Notes: generated from the letters alone by a model not told the origin. 64,000 nt of DNA from Stutzerimonas decontaminans (GCF_000661915.1 NZ_CP007509.1:1426001-1490000); one strand, 5' to 3'; counted from the first letter of the stretch, positions 50,872-58,777 are shown. A program made the numbers and translations.

Positions 50872-51948
50872 ATGATCAAGGTATTACGCGGTTGGATGCA
50901 GCGTTACTTCTCCGATGAGGAGGCGGTGGTTCTCGCGGTTCTGCTGTTTCTTGCATTTGCGGCCGTTCTGACCCTTGGCAAGATGCTCGCGCCGGTCTTG
51001 GCGGGGCTGGTGCTGGCCTTTCTTATGCAGGGGCTCGTCGCTGCCCTGGAGCGCCTACGGGTGCCACATTCGCTGGCGGTTTGGCTGGTGTTCCTGATGT
51101 TCATCGGCGTGCTGGTGGTTTGCCTGCTGTTCATTGTGCCGCTGCTCTGGCAGCAGCTGTTGACCTTGTTCAATGAGCTGCCGCGCATGCTGGTCGAATG
51201 GCAGTCCTTGCTGTTGTTGTTGCCAGAGCGCTATCCGCAACTGGTAACCGAAGAGCAGGTACTGCGAGGCATCGACTTCATGCGCGGTGAAATTGGGCGT
51301 TATGGTCAGCTGGTGCTGACGTCATCGCTGTCCAGTCTTCCGTTGCTGATCGGGCTGATGATCTATCTGGTGCTGGTGCCCATTCTGGTGTTCTTCTTCC
51401 TCAAGGATCGGCAGCAGATCAGCGACTGGATCAAGGGCTACCTGCCACGCGAGCGTGGCCTGATCACCCAGGTTTCCCAGGAAATGAATCTGCAGATCGC
51501 CAACTACATCCGTGGCAAGGTGATTGAGATCCTGATCGTAGCCGCCGTGTCCTACGCAGTCTTCGCCGCATTGGGGCTCAACTATGCGGCTTTGATGGCG
51601 ATGCTGGTGGGCATTTCGGTCGTGGTGCCCTATATCGGTGCTACCGTTGTCACCATCCCTATCGCGCTGATCGGAATATTCCAATGGGGATTGGGTGACC
51701 AGTTCTTCTATCTGATGGTGGCCTACGCGATCATCCAGACACTGGATGGCAACGTGCTGGTGCCCCTGCTGTTCTCCGAGGCGGTGAACCTGCATCCGGT
51801 CGCGATCATCTGCGCGGTGCTGTTGTTCGGTGGGCTATGGGGATTCTGGGGGGTGTTCTTCGCTATTCCGCTTGCCACGCTGTTTAAGGCTGTTCTTTAT
51901 GCCTGGCCGCGGGAGCCTGCCGCGGTGGTGGTTGCCCCAAGCGAATGA
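50872..51948 (+). CDS. AI-2E/PerM family membrane transporter, second copy
   Basis: 358 residues, about seven membrane segments, starting 21 bp after the TusA-like gene. Family motifs: VPILVFFFLKDRQQI, SVVVPYIGATVVTIP and SEAVNLHPVAIICAVLLFGG core NLHPVAIICAVL. A paralogue of the gene at 20413-21510. Substrate unknown. Confidence 0.88.
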   Translation: MIKVLRGWMQRYFSDEEAVVLAVLLFLAFAAVLTLGKMLAPVLAGLVLAFLMQGLVAALERLRVPHSLAVWLVFLMFIGVLVVCLLFIVPLLWQQLLTLFNELPRMLVEWQSLLLLLPERYPQLVTEEQVLRGIDFMRGEIGRYGQLVLTSSLSSLPLLIGLMIYLVLVPILVFFFLKDRQQISDWIKGYLPRERGLITQVSQEMNLQIANYIRGKVIEILIVAAVSYAVFAALGLNYAALMAMLVGISVVVPYIGATVVTIPIALIGIFQWGLGDQFFYLMVAYAIIQTLDGNVLVPLLFSEAVNLHPVAIICAVLLFGGLWGFWGVFFAIPLATLFKAVLYAWPREPAAVVVAPSE

Positions 51949-51982
51949 GCTGGCTGAAGGCTGGCTGAGCGCCAGCCCCTAT

Positions 51983-52456
51983 TTATGCCTCGTTCAATGC
52001 CCGTGCCGCTTGAAGTACCGCTTCCACGTGGCCCGGCACCTTCACGCCCCGCCATTCCTGGCGCAATACACCGTTGCGGTCGATGAGAAAGGTGCTGCGG
52101 TCCACGCCGAGATACTCCTTGCCATACAGCTTCTTCAGCTTGATCACGTCGAACAGCTGGCACAGCTGCTCGTCCTTGTCGCTGATCAGCTCGAAGGGGA
52201 AGCCCTGTTTGGCGCGGAAATTTTCATGGGTCTTCAGGCTGTCACGCGAGACGCCGAACACCAGCGTATTGGCCCCCAGAAACGCCTGGTGGAAATCGCG
52301 AAAACCTTGCCCCTCGGTCGTGCAGCCGGGCGTGTTGTCCTTCGGGTAGAAGTACAGCACGACCTGCCGGCCAGCCAGCGATGCGAGATCGATCACTTGG
52401 CCGCTGGTGGCCTGCGCCTGGAAGGACGGAACGGGTCGGTCGATTTCAATCGCCAT
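51983..52456 (-). CDS. bcp: Peroxiredoxin, Bcp/PrxQ family
   Basis: 157-residue thiol peroxidase. The peroxidatic cysteine is Cys45 in NTPGCTTEGQGF. The frequent resolving cysteine five residues later is absent (Gln50); Cys99 (DEQLCQLF) is the only other cysteine, so the enzyme may use it for resolution or work as a 1-Cys form. Downstream of gcvR on the same strand. Confidence 0.93.
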   Translation of the reverse strand: MAIEIDRPVPSFQAQATSGQVIDLASLAGRQVVLYFYPKDNTPGCTTEGQGFRDFHQAFLGANTLVFGVSRDSLKTHENFRAKQGFPFELISDKDEQLCQLFDVIKLKKLYGKEYLGVDRSTFLIDRNGVLRQEWRGVKVPGHVEAVLQAARALNEA

Positions 52457-52477
52457 GTTGACTCCTGATACGGGATC

Positions 52478-53038
52478 TCAAGGGTTCTGCGGACGCCAGG
52501 GCTCGATCAGCGCATCGAGGTTCAGTGCGTCAGCAAAGTCGAGGAACTGGTCGCGTAGCCAGCTGATCTGGGTGCCCGCCGGCAGCGTGACGGTCAGCGT
52601 GGCGTTCAGCATGGTTCCGCCGGTCTGAGGGGCCTGATAGGTGTCGCAGGTCAGGCTTTCCAATTCGACGCGGTGGTCAATGAAGAACTGACACAGCTCA
52701 TTGAGGATGTCAGGGCGGAAGGCGGCGCTTACATAGGCCACGTAGGGGAGCGCTTGCGGCCGAGTTTCCAGCGCCTCGCTGCGTACCACGTTGGCGGTGA
52801 AGGCGTGCTTCTTTGCCAGTCCAGGCAAGGTAGTCTCCATCCGGGCCAGGGCGTCCCAACTGCCCGTGACTTCCAGCACCAGCGCGCTGCACTCGCCGTG
52901 ACGGGTCAGTCGCGTGCTGACGACGGCGCAGCGGTTCTCGTTGGCAGCCCGGCAGAGCACATTGGTCAGCTCCATCGGGTTGGCGCCGAGCGCGCTGATG
53001 ACGAGAAATTGTTCGCGGGGTACAGGGGGGGTGGACAT
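52478..53038 (-). CDS. gcvR: Glycine cleavage system regulator GcvR-like
   Basis: 186 residues from ATG at 53038 (AGGA upstream). Two tandem ACT-like domains, the first starting FLVISALGANPMELTNVLC core and the second YVSAAFRPDILNELCQFF. GcvR-type proteins bind GcvA and tune the glycine cleavage operon in response to glycine. The order gcvR-bcp, divergent from dapA, is conserved in many gammaproteobacteria. Confidence 0.9.
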   Translation of the reverse strand: MSTPPVPREQFLVISALGANPMELTNVLCRAANENRCAVVSTRLTRHGECSALVLEVTGSWDALARMETTLPGLAKKHAFTANVVRSEALETRPQALPYVAYVSAAFRPDILNELCQFFIDHRVELESLTCDTYQAPQTGGTMLNATLTVTLPAGTQISWLRDQFLDFADALNLDALIEPWRPQNP

Positions 53039-53265
53039 GCAGCATTCCTGGCAGTGGTGAGTCGGTCGGCCAGCCAAGCCGAAAACGGCTAAGGGTAGCG
53101 AAAAGCGAGGTCAGTGGGAATGCGCACTGCCCAATGGAGGCTATTGTTGGGTAGGTCCCGGGCGTCGTCGTTATGCTTCTTGCGGCTTGCTTCACGCTAC
53201 TCGCAAAGCGCTGGGGAGCCTTGTACCATTACGCTTCTTTTATTTATTCCGGCAGGAGTGGTTGC

Positions 53266-54144
53266 ATGATTGCGGGCAGTATGGTGGCGCTGGTCACGCC
53301 CATGGATGCGCAAGGCGGTCTGGACTGGGACAGCCTGAGCAAACTGGTGGATTTCCATTTACAGGAAGGCACCAATGCAATCGTTGCTGTCGGGACTACG
53401 GGTGAATCGGCCACGCTGAGCGTCGCCGAGCACATCGAAGTGATCCGCCGCGTCGTCGATCAGGTCAATGGCCGTATTCCGGTCATCGCTGGCACGGGTG
53501 CCAACTCCACCAGCGAAGCCGTCGAGCTGACCGAAAACGCCAAGACTGCTGGCGCAGACGCCTGCCTGCTGGTGACCCCGTACTACAACAAGCCGACCCA
53601 GGAAGGCCTGTACCTGCACTTCAAACACATCGCCGAGGCTGTGGCGATCCCGCAGATCCTCTATAACGTGCCCGGCCGCACTGTGTGCGACATGCTGCCG
53701 GATACGGTCGAGCGACTGTCCAAGATAGCCAACATCATTGGTATCAAGGAGGCTACGGGCGACCTCAAGCGCGGCCAGGAAGTCCTGGATCGCGTCAGCA
53801 AGGATTTCCTCGTCTATTCAGGTGATGACCCGACTGCCGTCGAGCTGATGCTGATGGGCGGAAAAGGCAACATTTCCGTCACGGCGAACGTGGCGCCGCG
53901 CGCCATGAGCGACCTCTGCGCCGCGGCAATGGCGGGCGATGCCGTCACTGCCCGTGCGATCAACGAGCGTTTGATGCCGCTGCATCGCGCTCTGTTCCTG
54001 GAAGCCAACCCGATCCCGGTCAAGTGGGCGTTGCACGAGATGGGCCTGATGGGTGACGGCATTCGCCTGCCGCTGACCTGGCTGAGCCAGAGCTTCCAGG
54101 AACCGCTACGCCAGGCGATGCGCCAAACCGGCGTGCTGGCTTAA
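53266..54144 (+). CDS. dapA: 4-hydroxy-tetrahydrodipicolinate synthase
   Basis: First committed enzyme of lysine/diaminopimelate synthesis, 292 residues from ATG at 53266 ([13 protein letters not shown]; the frame from 53173 is unconserved). Schiff-base Lys161 in [11 protein letters not shown]; Thr-Thr pair in VGTTGES and Tyr in YNVPGRT complete the site. Followed 16 bp later by bamC. Confidence 0.97.
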   Translation: MIAGSMVALVTPMDAQGGLDWDSLSKLVDFHLQEGTNAIVAVGTTGESATLSVAEHIEVIRRVVDQVNGRIPVIAGTGANSTSEAVELTENAKTAGADACLLVTPYYNKPTQEGLYLHFKHIAEAVAIPQILYNVPGRTVCDMLPDTVERLSKIANIIGIKEATGDLKRGQEVLDRVSKDFLVYSGDDPTAVELMLMGGKGNISVTANVAPRAMSDLCAAAMAGDAVTARAINERLMPLHRALFLEANPIPVKWALHEMGLMGDGIRLPLTWLSQSFQEPLRQAMRQTGVLA

Positions 54145-54160
54145 TAACAAAGGAATACGC

Positions 54161-55258
54161 ATGAAGCGACTGGCCGGATTCTCGACCCTTGCCCTGATGA
54201 TCTCTGCAACCAGTGGCTGCGGTTGGCTGTGGGGCGACGATGGATATTTTCGCGACCGCGGCAGTGACTACCTTTCGGCGCGCCAAACCGCGCCAATGCA
54301 GGTTGCCGTTGATGGCGAGATTCGCCCGCTTGATCCGCTGTTGCCGGTCCCGCGGCAGGTTGCTGACAGCAGCCACTCCGGCAAATACGAAGTGCCGCGT
54401 CCCCAGCGCCTGCAGGTGGCCGCCGACGTCAGTGATTTCAGCGTGCAGTCCTCTGGTGATTCCCGTTGGCTGGTAGCGCAGTACGCACCTGCCCAGGTGT
54501 GGATCGCCGCGCGACAGTTCTTCACCGACAAGGGCTTCAGCATCGCTGACGAGCGCCGGCAGACCGGCGAGTTCGCTACCGCCTGGCAGACAGCGTCGGG
54601 GCTGGACGAAGCGCTGGTGCGTAATCTTGGTATTCAGGATGGTGAAACGCGCGTGCGAGTTCGTGTCGAACCCGGCGTGCAGCGCAACACCAGCGAAATC
54701 TTCGTGGTCAGCGCCAAGCGTCCTACCGGGAGCACTGCCGATGTGGCATGGCCGGAAACCTCCAGCAACAAGGAACTTGACCGAGTACTGCTCGACGAGC
54801 TGCAGGCCAGCCTGAACCGCAGCGCTCGCCAGGGCGGCTCCGTATCGCTGCTGGCTGAGCGCGACTTCGATGCGCCGAGCCGCGTGAACCTGACCGAGGA
54901 CGGCAGTGGCAATCCGCTGCTGCAGCTCGATAGCGATTTCGACCGTGCCTGGGCCAGCATTGGTAGAGCGCTTCAAGCGGCGGACGTCCGGGTCGACGAT
55001 CTGGATCGAAGCCTCGGTGTTTACTACGTGGACCTCAGCGAGCGCGCCAATGACCCGGCTGACAAGCCCGGATTCTTCAGTCGCCTGTTTGGCGGCGCCG
55101 ATAAGGATGATATTGAAGCGCGGGCCGAGCGTTATCAGGTGCGCCTGACACGTGCCGGTAATGGTGTCCAGGTGACGCTGGACAAGAGCATCGACACCGT
55201 CGCGCCAGCTGACGTTGCTCGCCGAGTGCTTAGTCTGATCAAGGACAATCTGGGCTGA
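54161..55258 (+). CDS. bamC: Outer-membrane assembly lipoprotein BamC (NlpB)
   Basis: 365-residue lipoprotein of the BAM complex. Signal with TSGC, lipidated Cys20. The conserved unstructured N-terminal lasso that binds BamD ([12 protein letters not shown] region) and two helix-grip domains follow ([17 protein letters not shown] core, [19 protein letters not shown] core). Co-transcribed with dapA, as in most gammaproteobacteria. Confidence 0.94.
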   Translation: MKRLAGFSTLALMISATSGCGWLWGDDGYFRDRGSDYLSARQTAPMQVAVDGEIRPLDPLLPVPRQVADSSHSGKYEVPRPQRLQVAADVSDFSVQSSGDSRWLVAQYAPAQVWIAARQFFTDKGFSIADERRQTGEFATAWQTASGLDEALVRNLGIQDGETRVRVRVEPGVQRNTSEIFVVSAKRPTGSTADVAWPETSSNKELDRVLLDELQASLNRSARQGGSVSLLAERDFDAPSRVNLTEDGSGNPLLQLDSDFDRAWASIGRALQAADVRVDDLDRSLGVYYVDLSERANDPADKPGFFSRLFGGADKDDIEARAERYQVRLTRAGNGVQVTLDKSIDTVAPADVARRVLSLIKDNLG

Positions 55259-55290
55259 GCGAAAAGCCGCCCTGCAACACGACACGGATG

Positions 55291-55312
55291 GGCGAAACCT
55301 CAAGGTTTCGCC
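55291..55312 (+). terminator. Terminator of dapA-bamC
   Basis: Palindromic stem GGCGAAAC...GTTTCGCC around a CTCAAG loop, followed by TGTTTCGTTT. Its position inside the upstream extension of the purC frame supports the internal purC start. Confidence 0.7.
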
Positions 55313-55353
55313 TGTTTCGTTTCTGCCGACCTGCCAACCGCGGAAGTTTTCGT

Positions 55354-56223
55354 ATGACCACTCCCACCGCACTCAGCCTGAAGAAGATCTATTCGGGCAA
55401 GGTACGTGATCTCTACGAGATCGACGACAAACGCATGCTCATGGTCGCCACCGACCGCCTTTCGGCCTTCGACGTGATCCTTGCCGAACCGATTCCGGAG
55501 AAGGGCAAGATCCTTACCGCCATCTCCAACTTCTGGTTCGACAAACTCAAGGGCCTGATCCCCAATCACTTCACCGGTGACAGGGTCGAGGACGTGGTGC
55601 CGGCTGACGAGCTGCCGCTGGTGGAGGGGCGCGCGGTCGTCGCCAAGCGCCTCAAGCCGGTGGCGGTAGAGGCCATCGTGCGCGGCTATATCGTCGGCTC
55701 CGGTTGGAAGGAATATCAGAAGAGCGGCACCGTTTGCGGTATTCAGCTGCCGGCCGGTCTGAAGGAGGCTACCAAGCTGCCGCAGCCGATCTTCACCCCC
55801 TCGACCAAGGCCGCGGTTGGCGACCACGACGAGAACATCTCGTTCGAGCAGTGTGAAGCGATCATCGGCAAAGAGCTGGCGGCCCAGGTGCGCGACGTTT
55901 CCATCGCCCTCTACAGCGCTGCGGTCGAATATGCAGCCACGCGCGGCATCATCATCGCTGACACCAAATTCGAGTTCGGGCTGGACGAAAATGGCACGCT
56001 GACGCTGATGGATGAAGTATTGACCCCCGACTCCAGCCGCTTCTGGCCGGCCGACAGCTACGAGGAAGGCAAGAGCCCGCCGAGCTTTGACAAGCAGTTC
56101 GTGCGCGACTGGCTGGAATCCACCGGCTGGAACAAGCAGCCGCCAGCGCCCGCCGTTCCGGCAGATGTCGCGCAGAAAACCGCCGACAAGTACCGCGAGG
56201 CACTTACCCGCCTGACAGCCTGA
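55354..56223 (+). CDS. purC: SAICAR synthetase, long (about 290-residue) type
   Basis: Phosphoribosylaminoimidazole-succinocarboxamide synthase, 289 residues from ATG at 55354; the frame open from 55288 runs through a terminator and is not conserved. Motifs: [50 protein letters not shown]. It is longer than, and clearly different from, the 236-residue short type known at this chromosomal place in other pseudomonads. Single gene with its own weak terminator. Confidence 0.92.
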   Translation: MTTPTALSLKKIYSGKVRDLYEIDDKRMLMVATDRLSAFDVILAEPIPEKGKILTAISNFWFDKLKGLIPNHFTGDRVEDVVPADELPLVEGRAVVAKRLKPVAVEAIVRGYIVGSGWKEYQKSGTVCGIQLPAGLKEATKLPQPIFTPSTKAAVGDHDENISFEQCEAIIGKELAAQVRDVSIALYSAAVEYAATRGIIIADTKFEFGLDENGTLTLMDEVLTPDSSRFWPADSYEEGKSPPSFDKQFVRDWLESTGWNKQPPAPAVPADVAQKTADKYREALTRLTA

Positions 56224-56233
56224 CCCGCTCACG

Positions 56234-56258
56234 CGACCAGACCCGCGGAGTCTGGTCG
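56234..56258 (+). terminator. Hairpin after purC
   Basis: Perfect 9-bp stem CGACCAGAC with complement and 7-nt loop, 10 bp after the stop; no T tract. Confidence 0.55.
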
Positions 56259-56306
56259 AGGAAGCTGCAAGAGGCTGAAAAACGGTAAAAATCTGTGCAG
56301 TTGGGG

Positions 56307-56335
56307 TTCGACAATCCTGCTCCAGCTGCTATGAT
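56307..56335 (+). promoter_or_regulatory. Promoter of tRNA-Ser
   Basis: TTCGAC (56307-56312), 17-bp spacer and TATGAT (56330-56335), placed so that transcription would begin just before the tRNA. Confidence 0.6.
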
Positions 56336-56345
56336 GCGCGCCGCT

Positions 56346-56435
56346 GGAGAGATGCCGGAGTGGCCGAACGGGACGGATTCGAAATCCGTTGTACCTTCGC
56401 GGGTACCTAGGGTTCAAATCCCTATCTCTCCGCCA
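56346..56435 (+). tRNA. tRNA-Ser(CGA)
   Basis: 90-nt tRNA with the long variable arm of serine tRNAs and an encoded CCA. Acceptor stem GGAGAGA pairs with TCTCTCC; the anticodon loop TTCGAAA gives CGA. It borders the lower-GC, phage-like region that fills the rest of the window, a typical integration place. Confidence 0.97.
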
Positions 56436-56441
56436 CTATTA

Positions 56442-56478
56442 AAAAAGCCCTGTAATTCAATGAGTTACGGGGCTTTTT
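56442..56478 (+). terminator. Terminator of tRNA-Ser
   Basis: 14-bp stem with one G-T pair (AAAAAGCCCTGTAA with TTACGGGGCTTTTT), 9-nt loop. The A and T flanks make it work in both directions. It begins 7 bp after the tRNA. Confidence 0.85.
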
Positions 56479-56551
56479 CTTTTCTGCTTCTACTACTCCC
56501 TTCTACTACTCCGCCTAAGCGGTTCCCCTCTGTTTGCGGTCTATCGCTATA

Positions 56552-56567
56552 CTGTACGTTCATACAG
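56552..56567. promoter_or_regulatory. LexA/SOS box
   Basis: CTGT-N8-ACAG, extended to TACTG and CAGTA on the two sides, as in the best E. coli-type boxes. Its right edge is 20 bp before the ATG of the coiled-coil gene at 56587, a normal operator position. It predicts LexA repression and induction by DNA damage. Confidence 0.75.
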
Positions 56568-56586
56568 TATTTGGTGAGGGGCTGTT

Positions 56587-56931
56587 ATGTCGTGCCCTGA
56601 CGATTTCGAATTTCTCCTTGGTGTGCCCACTCTCGCTGAGGTGTGGCAGCAGCACGCTCGCCTTCTAGAAGAGGAATGCCACGAGCTAAGGGAGGAGGTG
56701 AGGGCTTTAAAGGCTGAACGGCGAAAGCTGGTGCAGCTATACGCTCAAAGCCAACAGGAGCTAAGCGAAGCGAACGGTAGAGCCAGGAAGGCGCAGCGAG
56801 AGGCGAACCGAAGCCATGTTGAGCTTGTGCAGCTTCAGAACAGTATTGCGTATCCGTTCCACTATGGGCACCACGAAGGGATTCCGAAGGACGATCAAGA
56901 AACGGATCGGTCGGCCGTCAGGGGTGGCTGA
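56587..56931 (+). CDS. Coiled-coil protein under an SOS box
   Basis: 114 residues, ATG after GTGAGGGGCTGTT. A short N-terminal segment (MSCPDDFEFLLGVPTLAEVW) is followed by a long charged helix from about 24 to 85 (LEEECHELREEVRALKAERR, and AREANRSHVELVQ-like end), strongly predicted as coiled coil. No signal peptide. No family recognised. Being the first gene inside the tRNA border and LexA-controlled, it could be an inducer or antirepressor of the element, but this is inference. Confidence 0.65.
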   Translation: MSCPDDFEFLLGVPTLAEVWQQHARLLEEECHELREEVRALKAERRKLVQLYAQSQQELSEANGRARKAQREANRSHVELVQLQNSIAYPFHYGHHEGIPKDDQETDRSAVRGG

Positions 56932-57075
56932 GGTAGGATTGTCAGCAAGTAGAGGGAGAAAACTAGCATCGGTGCTAGGTCTGACGCGGCTTGGTTGGTT
57001 GTCAGGAAGCGCTGTAGTAACATTGGGCCATCAGAACACTACATCTATGTTTTCCACGAGGTAAAGTTAAGACAA

Positions 57076-57093
57076 AACACAACATATTGTGTT
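57076..57093. promoter_or_regulatory. Operator-like palindrome overlapping a -35 box
   Basis: AACACAA-CATA-TTGTGTT, a perfect 7-bp dyad whose right half runs into the TTGACA hexamer of the promoter just downstream. A repressor bound here would block the promoter. Confidence 0.55.
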
Positions 57094-57119
57094 GACAGTT
57101 TTTTGAGCCTGACTATCCT
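57092..57119 (+). promoter_or_regulatory. Sigma-70-type promoter in the element
   Basis: Consensus -35 TTGACA (57092-57097), 16-bp spacer, -10 TATCCT (57114-57119). It should drive the small-gene unit that ends at the terminator near 57863-57889. Confidence 0.6.
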
Positions 57120-57523
57120 AGCCCCCGAACCGCTTAACCCGGTCGTCGTGCGGCTTTTCTGCTTTGATAAGCATCATGTACGCCGCCTGTCGAATTCGCC
57201 TATCGTGGCGACACCAGGGACGGAAGAAGGAGGAAAGGAAACATAAGACGTAGACGAAGGAGGTATCACTATTGCAGACGAGATAAAGCAACAGCAGCAG
57301 CCACATTTTTGTGGACAAGCAAAAGCCCCAACCCTTCTGGGAAAGGCTGGAGCTTGAGCAACATCACTAACGCTCGGTACGGGTTCAGTTTCTCAGGCCG
57401 TCCCAAACCAAGCATTTGCTAACTCCATCGGAGCCAGCGAGGCCGCGAATCATACAAATATGAGTAACGCCCCTCAAGCCTTTTGTACGTCCGTCAGGGC
57501 GGTTGGGTCAAGAGGTGTGCTCG

Positions 57524-57715
57524 ATGAACGGCTTCGTTTTGGTGACGGTGATCGTGTCTGGAGAAATAGACATGAAAGACGTTCCACCGAATGATGATTA
57601 CGAATACATCTATCGCCGCTACCGCCGTAGTGGCAACAAAACGCTGGACGCTCACGCTTATGGGCTTAAGGCGTGGCGCTTGCGGGTACGTCGCAAGAAG
57701 GGGGATGGCAAATGA
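57524..57715 (+). CDS. Small basic protein of the element
   Basis: 63 residues, ATG at 57524 after AGAGGTGTGCTCG. The first dozen residues are hydrophobic (MNGFVLVTVIVSG), the middle acidic and tyrosine-rich (DDYEYIYRRYRR), the end basic (RVRRKKGDGK). Its stop overlaps the next start (ATGA). No family recognised. Confidence 0.6.
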   Translation: MNGFVLVTVIVSGEIDMKDVPPNDDYEYIYRRYRRSGNKTLDAHAYGLKAWRLRVRRKKGDGK

Positions 57716-57855
57716 GGCCCCCAAGGAGGCGCAGGCAATATGGACGCCGATTCCGTAGCGTTCATGTTAGGGCATACCGGAGGTTCAGGTTTGGTCAGTG
57801 GGAGGACGTATGTGCCCACTGGAGGAGCCATCCAGGGCAACTGACTCTTTTCTAA
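57712..57855 (+). CDS. Arginine-rich small protein (overlapping frame)
   Basis: 47 residues beginning MRPPRRRRQYGRRF, ATG overlapping the previous stop by 4 bp and preceded by AAGGGGGATGG. About a quarter of the residues are Arg, which would suit nucleic-acid binding. It overlaps, in another frame, the 34-codon gene at 57740; one or both may be translated. Confidence 0.45.
   Translation: MRPPRRRRQYGRRFRSVHVRAYRRFRFGQWEDVCAHWRSHPGQLTLF
57740..57844 (+). CDS. Glycine-rich 34-residue peptide (overlapping frame)
   Basis: ATG at 57740 with AAGGAGG ten bases upstream, the better ribosome site of the two overlapping frames here. The product starts MDADSVAFMLGHTGGSG and ends GGAIQGN; Gly-rich, near neutral. 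Lies wholly within the arginine-rich frame at 57712. No family recognised. Confidence 0.45.
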   Translation: MDADSVAFMLGHTGGSGLVSGRTYVPTGGAIQGN

Positions 57856-57862
57856 CCTTCTG

Positions 57863-57889
57863 AGGGGCGGGCAACCGCCCCTTTCTTTT
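57863..57889 (+). terminator. Terminator of the small-gene unit
   Basis: Perfect 8-bp stem AGGGGCGG with CCGCCCCT, GCAA tetraloop, followed by TTCTTTTG. It closes the unit started by the promoter at 57092. Confidence 0.88.
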
Positions 57890-57965
57890 GTGCGTATGCT
57901 TCTTGCGATTACAAAATGCCATCAGTGAAGGTAGGCTAAGGCGTACCAGCGCAAGGAGGGCGGAG

Positions 57966-58550
57966 ATGGCTCTAATTGAATGTTATGAATGTGGAAAGCA
58001 AATCAGCTCTATCGCTGCCGCATGTCCTCACTGTGGGGCACCTGCGAAGCACGGACAGGCTGATCTGGAACGAGCGCCTGCAAAGAAACGGGTGGGACCA
58101 TTTAAAAAGCTGGCGATTATCGTGTTTTGGGGATTTGTAGGCCTCACTGTGCTTGGTTGGCTTGCCAATGACAGAACAAGCAGCTCAGCGCCCGCTTCCG
58201 CTTCTTCACAGTCAGAGCCTAGCTACATCGATAGCCATGCCAGCTACGATGAGGTAGATCGACTGGTGGGCTGCGCCAGCACCTTCAGTGACGACAAGAA
58301 AGACGACATATTCAATGACCGTTTCCGTAATCGATGGATGACTTGGTCTGGCCGCATTGAATTGGTTGAGGCTGATAGCGCTTCGCTAAACATCGATGGT
58401 CAGGGTCTTCAAGACCTATCCGTAGATTTTCAAGACAAGCGAGCTGGCTATGATTTGCAGAAGGGACAGGTAATCACTGTGCGCTTTTTGATGAAGAGCG
58501 CTGGAGGGTGCTTCCTTCCGTACTCAGGGGAAAGAGCAACGCTCCGATAA
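57966..58550 (+). CDS. Zinc-ribbon membrane protein
   Basis: 194 residues from ATG at 57966 (AAGGAGGGCGGAG just upstream; the frame from 57888 crosses no better site). A zinc ribbon opens the protein: Cys6-Cys9 and Cys20-Cys23 (CYECGKQISSIAAACPHCG core CYECG, CPHCG). One membrane helix follows at about 50-68 (LAIIVFWGFVGLTVLGWLA). The remaining 120 residues would lie across the membrane and look like a small beta domain with two cysteines. Function unknown. Confidence 0.7.
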   Translation: MALIECYECGKQISSIAAACPHCGAPAKHGQADLERAPAKKRVGPFKKLAIIVFWGFVGLTVLGWLANDRTSSSAPASASSQSEPSYIDSHASYDEVDRLVGCASTFSDDKKDDIFNDRFRNRWMTWSGRIELVEADSASLNIDGQGLQDLSVDFQDKRAGYDLQKGQVITVRFLMKSAGGCFLPYSGERATLR

Positions 58551-58555
58551 CACCA

Positions 58556-58570
58556 CCCCGTCTGACGGGG
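58556..58570. terminator. Hairpin after the zinc-ribbon gene
   Basis: CCCCGT-CTG-ACGGGG, 6-bp perfect stem with 3-nt loop, 5 bp after the stop. No T tract, so only a possible terminator. Confidence 0.4.
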
Positions 58571-58633
58571 CAGCCCTTGCACGAACAGGCCAAGATCACT
58601 GCTATGGGAAATATCCTCTGGGCCAATTCTGAA

Positions 58634-58668
58634 ACCCCGTCGCTAGGGGAGTAGCGCTTAGTCGGGGT
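58634..58668. repeat. Nested dyad in the convergence zone
   Basis: ACCCCG (58634-58639) pairs with CGGGGT (58663-58668), and inside it CGCT (58641-58644) pairs with AGCG (58653-58656). It lies in the 227-bp gap where the two arms of the element face each other. It may fold as RNA; role unknown. Confidence 0.35.
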
Positions 58669-58736
58669 AGAGTCTGAGTACAGCACTAGTGACCAATATC
58701 CAAAATATCGTCACGCTGTGTACAACAGAACGAAAG

Positions 58737-58754
58737 AAGCCCCCGAAGGGGCTT
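58737..58754 (-). terminator. Terminator of the recombinase gene
   Basis: 7-bp stem AAGCCCC with GGGGCTT and a 4-nt loop (TTCG on the minus strand), followed on the minus strand by CTTTCGTTCT. Confidence 0.7.
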
Positions 58755-58777
58755 GTCTTGGCAGGCAGAAGGTAGCA

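Larger units (their letters stand above)
56932..57523. other. 592-bp region of the element without a convincing gene
   Basis: Holds a promoter with an operator-like palindrome (57076-57119). After it come two AAGGAGG sequences (57227-57233, 57257-57263) not followed by a normal start codon; the second is 7 bp before an ATT that opens 28 codons. Around 57300-57313 is a CCACA-TTTT-TGTGG hairpin. An 83-codon frame from 56995 spans the promoter and is not credible. The stretch may be an untranslated leader or regulatory RNA. Confidence 0.5.

Noticed and set aside
54020..55372. 450-codon open frame on the minus strand
   Set aside because: Antisense to bamC; high-GC mirror frame with no domain.
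56995..57246. 83-codon plus-strand frame in the element
   Set aside because: It spans the palindrome, -35 and -10 boxes; no ribosome site.
57118..57318. 66-codon minus-strand frame with a hydrophobic stretch
   Set aside because: Looks like a signal sequence, but has no ribosome site, uses a TTG start, and the hydrophobic run comes from a CAG/CAA repeat read backwards.
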